Positions 21,139 through 32,500 of a stretch of DNA of 64,000 bases are shown here, piece after piece. Location: positions 25,542,826 through 25,606,825 of the forward strand of contig NC_059362.1 of assembly GCF_019703515.2 (NCBI RefSeq). Direction: 5' to 3'. The notes beneath the pieces are model-generated. The model saw nothing but the letters and a program-made list of their open reading frames with translations, did no database searches and had not been told where the DNA came from. Both the position numbers and the translations under genes were made by a program. This stretch comes from Myxocyprinus asiaticus (Eukaryota > Chordata > Actinopteri > Cypriniformes > Catostomidae). Within the stretch, counting starts at the first letter, position 1. Every line of letters starts with the position of its first letter.

Positions 21139-24100
21139 CTAGCGTTGGGACAAACAAATGCGGAAAGGAGCAGGAGCATATGTAAACCATATCTCGCCAT
21201 CCAAACTGGGTTCCTCTCCTGGACACTTAGAGAAAGTGAATCGCTGCAGCAGGGAGGTGAAGAACAGGAAGAGCTCCATGCGAGCCAGCTGCTCTCCCAA
21301 ACATGCTCTCTTACCTATAAGCAGATATAACAGAAAAAAAGTTAATCATTAGAATGTGGCATGGACAAGCAACAATATGACTACTCAAAAAAAAAAAAAA
21401 AAAAATGATGATGAGGAATTACACACATAATAATGTAGCAAAGGGCTTTTGACTTTAATTTGGTTAAGTAGTCAAATGTGCATTTTGAATTTGATTACAT
21501 AAATTAACTAAGGTGTGAGTGAGACATTAAGTTAGTCTTGTGAAATTTAAACTTCATTAGTGTGCGCTATTGCTTGTTTATATTAAATACCTGAAATTAA
21601 TAAATTCTTCCTTAATGAGTTTATCTGATGATGTCATGGTTAAATAAAGCATTTCACATATTGAGAAATTATATCAGGTTGTATGGTTTCAAATCATTAC
21701 CTGCTGAAAATGGTAGGAAGGCATCTCTTTTCCGAAACTGGCTTTTTTCATCCAGGAAGTGTTCTGGGTTAAAGGTGTCTGGTGTTTCCCATTCATCTGG
21801 ATCATGCAGAACTGAAGACAGGTTTGTTGTAACAGAGGTCCCCTAATGAAGAGGGAAGGAAAAAATAATGCATTTGTTTAAGATTCTATTTAGAACCAAA
21901 AGCTGAACGTCTTTTGAATTTTGAACTAACAGATCACTGTACTGTATTATATCCATCAATAAAGACTATACAAGACGACTCTGGAATAGAATAGAATAGA
22001 ATAGAATAGAATAGAATAGAATAGAATACCTTAGGAATAAAGTATCCCCCTATTGTGGTGTCTTTAGTAGCTTGTTTAGGGAATCCCAGTGGCACTGCAT
22101 TGCCAAATCTTTGTATCTCATGGATAACAGCATGAGTGTACGGCATGTTAATTTTGTCAGCCAAGCAAGGTTGACGTGACTGTCCAATAACCCTGTTTAT
22201 CTCTGCCTGAACCTTTTCTAAATAAATGGAAAACACAACACATATCAACACATATCAGTAATTTGTCATACTCAATTTAAACAATGAATTGGTTTTAAAG
22301 TGGGGAAGTTGGGACATTCTTTAATATTTCTTAAATCAATAAAGAATAATTGCAAACTAGATAATGATAACCTATTGCCTTCACACTCACCCTGTATTTC
22401 AGGAAACTTTATCATATAAAGCAGACCCCAGCGCAATGTTGTTGTAGCAGTCTCTGTCCCAGCCTCAACCAGGTCTAGGCAAGCCACGACTAAACTTTCT
22501 ATATTAAAACCAGCTTCAGGGTCACTCTCTTTCTGTGAAAAATGGGAATCAATACCATATAGAATTACAGTTAATCAAGTCTGCCACAGAAAAATGCCAC
22601 GAAGATCTAAAAACAATGTACAATTCTCTCTTTTAACAATGATGACTGTTAGTATGTCCTTCAGAAATGACAAGGCAGTCAATTATTTCAAAAGTGTAAT
22701 GAAAGAAACTTTAAGAACCTTTTCCATCTCTGAGAGGTAGCTGTCTATGTAGTCACGAGGGTTTGAGGGATCCCAGTCTTCTCTGTGTTTTCTGATCTCT
22801 CCTCTCAGGAAGTCTGTAATCTTATTGTAGTTGACAAAAAGTGTTTGGTGGGGGCCAGGTATGTATTCAAAGAGGCTGGGCCACACATTGTACAGCTGTA
22901 TAAATGAACACAGTTGGTGGTGATGCAAAGTGCAAAGGAATATAAAGAAATACAGTAATGTCTACAGTTTCTCTCTAGAAAAAATTGATGCAATAATATG
23001 TCAATACACGTAAGGAAAAAAAATGTCTCAAATGCTTTTTGAGGATGCCATCATGAGTCAGTACCTGTGCTCTAGGAGAGCCCGCTAACTTAATGCATTC
23101 AGTATCGAGGCGCAGAATGTTTTGGTAATATTCATCATGATAGTCAAAGCGTTGTCCAAGTATCAAGTAGGCGATGATGTTTGAGACAGCACTATTTAAG
23201 GTCACCAGAGGATTGAAAGGTCCTGTTTGAGAGAAAACATGGATATGTATTTAATCAGAAAAAACTTTTTACCACCATTTTCCCCCAGTTTAATGTTTCC
23301 AGTTATCTTGCTAACAAATAAGTTTCCCACAACAGTTAACACTGATGTTCTTCACAGAGCATGAAGTTACAAAAAAAAGGTACAAATTCTGATATATGGA
23401 GTCATTCTGTAACTCTTATATCAGATTCAAATTACACAGGAAAGAATAAGGAAGGAGCAAAAAAAAAAAGGTCATATGCAAAGGTTCATACCCTTTTCTG
23501 CCTTAAAGGCATCACAAAGGTAGACACACTCTTGTTGGATACTGAGCTCAAGGCTTTTCTTCCCCTCTCCAAAGGCTCGCAAATGGGAAACAGTAAACTT
23601 CCTATGCATGCGCCATGGGTATCCGTTGCTTAGTGTGACACCTTCATAATATTACACAAAATATTAATTATAAATCATTGTCATTAACAAATCACCAGCT
23701 CCTGAATAAAATGTAGATTTAAATGTGTAGGCATAAAGGTCAATAAAGGTCATATATTATAGTCAGTGTACTTACCAATTCCCTTAAAAGTTTTATGAAA
23801 CAGAGGGACTTGTGGACGTTCGACGAAGTTGTCAATCTGGCCAATCAGGGCCTCCTTTACCATTTTGTATCCAGACACGATTACAGCTTTCTCACTACCC
23901 ACTCTTAAGCTGAATACATTCCCGTAGACTTCAGCCAACTAAAATTCAAATATAATATATTAAATATAACATATATACCTTGCATACTGTATATTGGACC
24001 ATAAATGTGTTTTAACATTCAACTTGATAACATCCATCAGCAACATTAACGGCTAAAGCATTTTTATACATAAACTTGGCAATAAATTAAATCAATCCTT

Positions 24101-24375
24101 TCGCTATAAAAAATAAATAAATAAATAAATAAAAAATAAAAAATGTAAATTGGGAGACATGCAAATAAGTAAATTATGACTTTTGCTCCCACCTTATCCA
24201 TGGTTTTGAAATCCATTTCAGTGAAGATAGTTCCCAGGAATGGTACAGGCCATGGTCCTGGGGGAAACTTGGGGGGATTTTTGTTTTTGATGATGTCCAC
24301 AAGAATAATTAAAATTAAAATTAAAATGATCAAGCTTCTGAAATCAAGGCTGTCATATATGAAGTGTAGAATCAT
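21139..24375 (-). CDS. Gene 3: complete CYP2 (paralog of genes 4 and 5)
   Basis: Nine exons: 24375-24193, 23938-23776, 23641-23492, 23222-23065, 22895-22719, 22532-22391, 22217-22030, 21842-21701, 21314-21139 (stop TAG at 21141-21139). Joined length is 1479 nt, 492 residues. A longer open frame runs upstream of 24375, but this ATG is chosen because genes 4 and 5 start at the same place and it opens the membrane anchor (residues about 12-27) before PPGP. Motifs: C-helix WRMHRKF, I-helix EAGTETA, K-helix HEIQR, FNPEHF, haem loop [12 protein letters not shown]. All P450 signatures are intact. Exon 4 is 158 bp, one codon shorter than in genes 1, 2 and 6, as in genes 4 and 5. This is the most compact gene of the cluster (3.2 kb). 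Its exons 4-6 and 9 nearly match gene 5. Likely a microsomal fatty-acid or xenobiotic hydroxylase; the substrate is unknown. Confidence 0.94.
21985..22028. repeat. (AGAAT)n pentanucleotide at exon 7 donor of gene 3
   Basis: About eight AGAAT/TAGAA units directly next to the exon 7 splice donor (exon ends at 22030). The same repeat lies at the same place in gene 4 (31966-32002) and as a remnant in gene 5. Confidence 0.9.
24108..24142. repeat. (AAAT)n microsatellite in gene 3 intron 1
   Basis: AAAT/AATA units between exons 1 and 2 of gene 3. Confidence 0.85.
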
Positions 24376-24556
24376 GGTGTTGAAGGAGATGGCAGTTTTC
24401 CTTTGCCTGAGTGTGTGGACAACAGTGTAACAGAGCTCTGCAGCCTGAAAATGTTTGCGGTATAAGTGATTTTGTCCAGTACTGAGAAATGTAGACCTTG
24501 GAGGGGAGGAGGGGAGAGGGATTACATAAGTCACTTGAAATTCCAGGAATAGGGGA
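24376..24556 (-). promoter_or_regulatory. Putative proximal promoter / 5' UTR of gene 3
   Basis: About 170 bases upstream of the gene 3 ATG are clearly alignable with the same position in genes 4 and 5, unlike most of the spacer. Two short motifs stand out on the minus strand: TTATGTAAT (24529-24521; a C/EBP or PAR-bZIP type site) and the palindromic TTCCTGGAA (24549-24541; a STAT/GAS-type TTCnnnGAA site). Conservation among paralogs is seen directly. The factor assignments are inference, and recent duplication alone may explain part of the similarity. Confidence 0.45.
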
Positions 24557-25043
24557 GAAAGAGACCACTATGATCTGCAATTTATTTTTTATTTTTTATT
24601 TTCTTTTTTTTTTTACCAACAATCCTTTGGAAACATTTATCAAGATAAGCACATGGGATAATGTAAACACACATGGGCAACATCATACTCCTGTCTAACA
24701 TCTCTCCATTTGCACTTGAAGTCTTCTAAACTTTGTATAAATGGAATGTTCAGTTTAACATTTAGTCTGAACTATAAACATGAATAGTAAAACATTTTCA
24801 CTTTCTTCAACTTTAATTGAACATGCAAATAATAACAACTGGCTATCCTTTCTCTTCCCCACATGGATTTAATATCTGGTCAAATCCTTAAAATGTAGAA
24901 TTGTTATTTCATAATAATGTTCAAGGGTGACTCTGATAAATTATTAACTAATAATCACATGCAGGTGTGGTGGTGGGGCAGTATGCTTTGTAATTATTAG
25001 TATAGGAATAGAATGCATAGTCATGTCGTGTGTACTAAGATTT

Positions 25044-25600
25044 CAGAATTAGAATGAGCTTTATTGCCAAGTATGCTTCCATATTCAAGGAATTGTTTTT
25101 GGTGACAGAAGCTTCCAGTGCACAAACAATACAACAACAAGACAGAGATAAAAAAAAAAGAAAAAAGAAAAGAAAAAAAACAGAATAAAAATAAAGTGTG
25201 AATGGAAGTGCAATTATATATAGAAATACACAATAAGACAAAAATATACATATAGTATGTACAAACACAAATCTGTTATATACAGTGCAAGGGAATGTAA
25301 TGCAGAAGAGGTAGGATATGTTAAATCATCTAACTGACTATGTATTATACAGTATAATATTTATTATATAATTATATGTATAAAATAAATGGCTGTGTAT
25401 TACATGTGATTATAGTATAGTTTTAACTGATCATGAGATTGATAGCCTGATGGAAAAAACTGTTCTTGTGCCTGACGGTTCTGGAGCGCAGTGCTCTGTT
25501 GCGTCGGCCAGAAAGCAACAGTTCAAAAATGTAGTGGGCTGGGCTGGGTGGGTGGGGTCCAGGCTGATTTGAAAAAGTATTTAGGATATTGCTAGGTTTC
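25044..25600 (-). mobile_element. 3' end of a non-LTR retrotransposon (LINE), truncated
   Basis: The minus-strand frame around 25600-25425 has SGRRNRALRSRTVRHKNSFF, the C-terminal tail of fish CR1/L2/Rex-type reverse transcriptases. The minus-strand 3' end carries the reverse complement of GAGCTTTATTGCCAAGTATG, a usual LINE 3' UTR phrase. The 5' part is missing, as expected from incomplete reverse transcription. Confidence 0.7.
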
Positions 25601-27600
25601 ATGCACCACAGTGTCAATTTCTGCACATCTCAAATTTTGTATTGTGTTGAATAAAATTCTATGGTTGAAATGACAGTGATGGAAATTATTTTGCAATAAA
25701 AAGACCTCCTTTGTCTTGATAAGGCAAATTTCATAACCAACATTTTATGTATCCTGAAAACAATAATGAAAAATAAATTTTTCTGTTTTACAACAGACAA
25801 TAAAAGTAATCTGCACATATGTGCTGTTTAATTTGAATTTTCTTTGGGTTTTTTTCTTTCTTTCTTTCTTTTTTCAGACATTATTTGTCCCATTTGGATA
25901 TTTCATCTCAAGCATGATGTTCACTGACACTTTTGTTGACTTGGTTAACAAGTACGTAAACTTTTGAAAACACTTTGTTGGAGGCAAACATTTTTGGGGT
26001 GGTGGAAATGATACAACAACTGTGGGACAGAAGTCATTTTTTTTAAATATGCTAGAAATAATTTTCCCACCATAAATATTAAAATAGTTTATGTTTGTTT
26101 CATTCTTTTGTTTAGATGACCATAGTTTGAAACAAGTTGTATTTTGTACTTTCATAATGGATTTTTATAGCTTTAAATAGAAAGTCTGCATCTGAGACAT
26201 GGCTAAAACAGTCAAATCTGTACATAAAAGACAGTTGAAAAGTACCAATGATGATAAAAGATGATGAAGGCCTTCTTAGTCAGTTTAACATGACTGAAAT
26301 GACCAAATATGTTCATTTTAATACAAATCAACCCCCTGGAACATGTAATTGCTGTTAAAGAAACACCCATAGTTACATGTTACTGTTTACTAGGATGTAT
26401 ATTAATCATGCAATTTTTCAGGATAGAAACTGAAAAACAGACAGAACCCAAATCCACATAACAACACTCACCTGTGACTATAAAAAAAGCATGTGCCTAC
26501 ACATGGCTTCAGCTGTGCGGAGTTTGGTCTGCCAGAATCTGCCACGAAGTGTATTATGGAAGCCCATATCCACCACATGGGGAAATTTTTATATTGTGAG
26601 ATAAAAAGTAATAATTATTAGATTTAAAATGCGATATTTTCCAAGTCATATGTATGCATGTTGCAAATTACGGGTGTCTAGGGGGTCTCAGACCCCCTTG
26701 AATGTAATTGGAGAGCCCCTGGAAAGCAATTCTTGGGGGGTCTAATTTAAAATCATGCAATTCATTAAATATGTATTTTAAAGCAGTTATTTTTTAACGC
26801 AGTAGTAATGAATATATTAAATTTGAAATCTGAGCTGATCAGATTGGAGCAGCAGTGCAAATCTCTCTCTCGCGCGCACACTCAATCACTCACACACACA
26901 CATACTGACAGGTCAATACATTGTAGTAAGAGAGATAGGATGATGTAGGCCTACTTTATGCTGTAAAATAGTGAGGTGAAAAAATAAATATGTGTTCTTC
27001 TATTTTCCACATTATTTTTTTAAGTGGGGTCCGCAGCTCAGAGGGAGAGACCCTAAAAGTCGTTGCGTAATTCGCACCATGTATTTATGATACAAAAAGT
27101 CATAATTGTGAGACAAAAACTCAAAATTATAACATAATAACTTCAAATTAGGTTCAATTAAGATAAAAAGTAAAAATGTGGAGATAAAAACTCATAATCA
27201 TGAGATAAAAAGCCATAATTGTTATTGTATAAATGTGTAAATCAATAACATAATTGTAAAGCATTCAAATGTGTTACTCCCAACACTTGTATGTCTCACT
27301 ATATATTATTGAGGCCGAAGAAACCCCCCGAATCTGGCCATGCAACATCACCTCAGTTAATACATTTTAATTTAAGTCTGACTCTTTGCATATGTGAAGA
27401 CACTGAATTCAGCTTACACAAAAATCTGTAGTTCATGTGGTTTGCTATTTTAAGACCAACATTTTTTGACCATTCTTCCCAGAACTTTTGGTTTGTACTT
27501 AATTTTAAAATGCTATTAATGTTCAAAGGTTATTTACAATGAACATTTTGTATTGTAACACAAAAATTATTTGCAACAATATCAAATAGCATTTAAGTAA
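25601..27600. other. Spacer between genes 3 and 4, no gene
   Basis: AT-rich. A perfect hairpin (GGGGGTCT, one-base loop, AGACCCCC) is at 26681-26697. An A-rich tandem array with GATAAAAAG / CATAATTRT-type units runs about 27085-27215. A short CA/CG run is at 26870-26905. No coding sequence is supported. Confidence 0.55.
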
Positions 27601-27620
27601 ATCATGTACACAGTATACTA

Positions 27621-29360
27621 TACTGCCTGACCAAAAAAAAAATCGCATGCTCTAATATTTCGTTGGACCAGCTTTAGCTTTGATTACAGCACGCGTTCTT
27701 TGTGGCATTGTTTCGACAACCTTAAGCAACGTCACAACATTTATTTCTGTCCAGAGTTGCATTAATTTTTAGCCGAGATCTTGTATTGATGAGAGTCGAA
27801 CCACTCCTTAAAATCTTTTCCAGCACATCCCAAAGACTTTCAATGGGGATAAGGTCAGGAATTCATGTGTGAAAATGATTCCTCATGCTCCCTGAACCAC
27901 TCTTCACAATTTGAGCCCGATGAATCTTGGCATAGTTGTCCTGGAATATGCCCGTGCGGTCAGGGAAGATAAAATCCATTGATGGGATAAGCTGGTCATT
28001 CAGTACATTCAGGTAGTCAGTTGACATCATTTTATTGCCGCATAACCTTCCTGAGCCTAGACCTGACCAACTGAATCAACCCCAGATCATAACATGCCTC
28101 CAGAGGCTTGTACAGTGGGCACTATGCGTGACAGGTGCATCGCTTCATGCACTTCCCTTCTTACCCTGACGCACCCATCGCTTTGGAATAGGGTAAATCT
28201 GGACTCATCAGACCACATGACCTTTTTCCATTGCTCCACAGTCCAATCTTTATGCTCCATAGCATTGAAGTCGTTTTTTCCAATTAGCCTCACTAACAAG
28301 TGGCTTTCTTGTGGCCACACATCTGTTTAGCCACACAAGTTCTCGTCACATTATGCATGTGGAAATGCTCTTTTATTCACTATTAAACAAAGCCATGAGT
28401 TCTACTGTCCATTTTTTATGATGTGACTTCACCTAGCGTTTTATTGATCTCCGATCATGATCATTCAAAAAAAATTCCGACCACATTTCTTCCGCGAAGC
28501 TAATGGTTTACCACAATCCTTCCAGGTTTTAATAATGCATTGGACAGTTCTTAACCCAATTCCACACTGTAAAAAATTTCTGTAATTTTAACGGTAAAAG
28601 ACTGTAAAAATGCTACAGAAAAAAATAAAATAATTGATTAACGAGTATTAACTGTAAAATATACAGTACAATTGTTTTATATATTTTAAAAGACAATAAA
28701 GTAGTTTTTACAATAAAATGTTGTAGAAATGACATTTTTTAGATGTAAAAAGTATGATTTTCCTGTATAATAATGGTAAAAATTTACATTGTTTAACAAG
28801 AGAGTACATGTACTTTTTACAGTAAATTATTGTTAAAATTACAGTAAAAAACTATAATTGGGCATTCCCACAATTCCCTGCATGACCAAATGTACGTAAC
28901 TGATATTAAAAATAAGAAGAAACATAACTATTCCCATAAAATGTAATGAAAAGTAATGGGTTATGCAGGTTTACAGGTTGTTCTGTAAAGTTGTTTATAT
29001 TTTTACTGTATTTTTTTACATAATTATTCTGGCAACCACAGCGTCCAGGTTTTTTCGGGGGGTAAAAACAACAGGATTTTTTTTTACAGTGCAGCGATTT
29101 CAGCAATCTTCTTAGTTGTTTTCTTTGCTTGATGCTGGCCAATAATTTGCCCCTTCTGAAACACAGTAACATCTTTTCCACAACCACGGGATCTGTATTC
29201 CAACATGGTTGTTAAAAAATGAGAAGCTACACACTGTGTCAGTTAGGGTTAAAAGAATTATTGCCAGCTGAAACATATTAATCACTGCAATAATGATCCA
29301 GTCATACTTAAGTATCTGCTTATTTAAATACAAATGGCGACTTTTTTTGGCCAAGCAGTG
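27621..29360 (-). mobile_element. Tc1-like transposon interrupted by a MITE
   Basis: Inverted ends TACTGCCTGACCAAAAA (left) and CACTGCTTGGCCAAAAA (right, inverted) are bordered by TA. A minus-strand transposase fragment (28320-28087) has HKDWTVEQWKKVMWSDESRF, which includes the first Asp of the DDE triad. Stops and deletions elsewhere make it dead. A MITE at 28565-29091 is inserted in the N-terminal coding part, and sequence continues on both sides as expected for one original element. Confidence 0.85.
28565..29091 (+). mobile_element. CACTGTAAAAA-type MITE, copy 1
   Basis: Terminal inverted repeats CACTGTAAAAAA and TTTTTTACAGTG. The interior is full of ACTGTAAAAT / TTTACAGT-type short repeats. 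About 80-90% similar to 48934-49796 except for an internal segment in opposite orientation. It encodes nothing. Confidence 0.8.
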
Positions 29361-29503
29361 TATTTGCAATGACACATTTGATAAACGTATGTGACATAGA
29401 GTATATTTATTTATTTATACATCATAAGAAATTATTATCATTAAGACACTGTGAAAACTTCATGGTAATTTACTTTATATTGGACTGTATGTTAACTTAA
29501 GCT

Positions 29504-32500
29504 CTAACGTGGTGACACACAAATGCGGTACGGAGCAGGAGCATATGTAAACCATATCTCGCCATCCAAACTGGGTTCCTCGTCTGGACTTTTAGAGAGA
29601 GAGAACTGCTGCAGCAGAGAGGTGAAGAACATGAAGAGCTCCATGCGAGCCAGCTGCTCTCCCAAACACGCTCTCTTTCCTATGTGCAGATAACATCAGA
29701 TAACTAGTTAAACATCAGGAGGTGTTATGCACAAGTAACAACATAATGACGACAAACTTTGTGATGATGCAGGCATAACATTACAGCTTATTAATTATCA
29801 TTATTTTGAAAAGGCTAATAACAGCTGACAAAGTCATCTGTGCTTTTCAGATGAGGGTGTACAGAAATCATGAATGACATTTATCTGATGATGTCATTAT
29901 TTAATACAAATCTATCACAAATTGAGAAGTTATATCAGGTGATATGCTTAACCCTTTAAGCTTGGATGGGCCCACAAGAAAAAAAATCATTATCAAAATG
30001 TTAATAACTACAGTCTTGACAAACACAAAATAGGTATCGTTTTAAAGCTTAGAAGTTCTACAATGCATGTGGGCATTACACAGGACACAGGACATTTCTT
30101 TAGACTGCCTGGAAGCAGAGTTGTGTTCACAAGGTTGATAGAATGAATGCTTTTGAGGACGAAATAATCACAGAATTTGCCCAAGTTTGCCATGTTAGCG
30201 ACATCATATCTTTTAAAGATATTTCTGTGCTGTACTTAGAATCTCTACACTTTTTCTGCTACTCTCCCGTGTCTTTGTGTGCATTCGCTAGCGGAGACTT
30301 GCGCGCCATTATATAAATTAGTTTTTCCATGTCTGTCTTTTATTATGGTATGATACATCTCCGAAAACCCCTAAACACCCCGTAATGACACAATTGACTG
30401 TGACTGGTCACTTTATATGTCAGTTTGATAGCTTTACCTATCTAAATGGGTGGTTCTTGACCATTTGAATCAGCTATAGACCCCAGACCTATGCCGCAGT
30501 GGCTACGTGAGACTAATTGCTATCTGGCTACAAACATGTTAATTTTCCTGGATCAGATGACATCATCAGAAATGCTGTAGATTCATGGAATGCTAAACCA
30601 ATCGGATTGGGTTCAGATGGCTCCAACCAGTGACGATAATCCTCCATATTTGGGCAAAAAGTCATGTGATCAATCACTCTAATTACATATGGCCACCTGG
30701 AGATGGCACCAAGTACATGACACAGACACAATGATGACTCAAATGGCACAGAATGAAACTCATCTTGTGAAATCTTATTACTAAAATCATGTCTGCATGC
30801 TATGCAAATCTTTAGTCATTCTTGTGTTTCAATGTGTAATTAGTTCTTATGTACAATTATTATGTTTTATTTGTTTGGAGAGGCTTGTGGACACTGTGGA
30901 AGGTGTTTTTGGATTCTACGATAAATTATATTTGTAATGTTATAACTTTTGATTGCTTTGTTTTATAAACACAAAATTACCTTATTTACACCTTGAGATA
31001 TATAATGTCAGTGCAGAAAAATAATTAAAAAAGTTCTAAGCACAAGTTTTTTTTCCAGCAGTTTCTTAGATTGAGAATTTATCATAATCTACATAATTTA
31101 TTATTATTATTATTATTATTTTATTTTCTCCCCTTTTCTCCCCAATTTGGAATGCCCAATGCGCTCTAAGTCCTCGTGGTGGCGTAGTGACTTGCCTCAA
31201 TCTGGGTGGCGGAGGACGAATCTCAGTTTCCTGCCTCCGTGTCTGAGACCATCAATCCGCTGATCTTATCACATGGCTTGTTGAGCGCATTACCGTGGAG
31301 ACATAGCGCGTGTGGAGGCTTCATGCTGTTCCCTGCGGCATCCATGCACAACTCACCACGCACCCCACCGAGAGCAAGAACCACATTATGGCAACCACGA
31401 GGAGGTTACCCCATGTGACTCTACCCTCCCAAGCAAGCGGGCCAATTTGGTTGCTTGGGAGACCTGGCAGGAGTCACTCAGCATGCCCTGGATTCGAACT
31501 GGTGACTTTAATCGCTGAGCTACCCAGGCCCCCCCATCATCAATTTTTTTTAAAGTTTTCCTTCAAATTATACCAAACACTTGACCCTCCTTCTTTTTTT
31601 TATTTTTTTATTTTTTTTAGCAAGTTATTAGCCTTTAATTTTGGGTATGCCACTGAAACAGAAAGTCTTTAAAAACACCCTCAAAACTTATTACCTGCTG
31701 AAAATGGTAGGAAAGCACTTTTCTTCCGAAACTGGCCATGTTCATCCAGGAAGTGTTCTGGGTTAAAGGTGTCTGGTGTTTCCCATTCATCTGGATCATG
31801 CAGGACTGAAGACAGGTTTGTTGTAATAGAGGTCCCCTAATGAAGAGGGAAGGAAAACAAATGCATTTGTACAACATTCTATTTAGAACCAAAACCTGAA
31901 TGTCTGACGAACATCAAATCATTGTATTTTATAAACCAACTTAACCTATCCTAGACTATTCTGGAATAGAATAGAATAGAATAGAATAGAATAGAATAGA
32001 ATTCATACCTTAGGAATGAAGTATCCCCCTAGTGTGGTGTCTTTAGTTGCTCGTTTAGGGAATCCCAGTGGCAGAACATTGCCAAATCTTTGTATCTCAT
32101 GGATAACAGCATGAGTGTACGGCATGTTAACTTTATCAGCAAAGCAAGGTTGACGTGACTGTCCAATAACCTTGTCTATCTCTTCCTGGACCTTTTCTAA
32201 ATGGAAAAGACAACACTAATTGTCACAAAGCAGTGAATTTTACAACAATTAATAAATTGTACAACAATTAATTTTTACAATTAATTAGTTTTATGGGGAA
32301 GTTGGGACATTCTTTAATATTCTTAAACCAATAAAATGCTTTCACACTCACCCTGTATTTCTGGGAACTTTATCATATAAAGCAGACCCCAGCGTAATGT
32401 TGTTGTAACAGTCTCTGTCCCAGCCTCAATCAGATCCAGGCAAGTCACCACTAATCCGTCTATGTTAAAACCAGCCTCAGGATCACTCTCTTTCTGTGAA

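Noticed and set aside
24376..24534. Longer N-terminus for gene 3 starting at an upstream ATG (24534)
   Set aside because: Paralogs 4 and 5 have no matching upstream frame, and the membrane anchor starts at the ATG at 24375.
31485..31535. Possible tRNA gene on the minus strand
   Set aside because: A and B boxes belong to a 430 bp SINE, and the acceptor stem does not pair.
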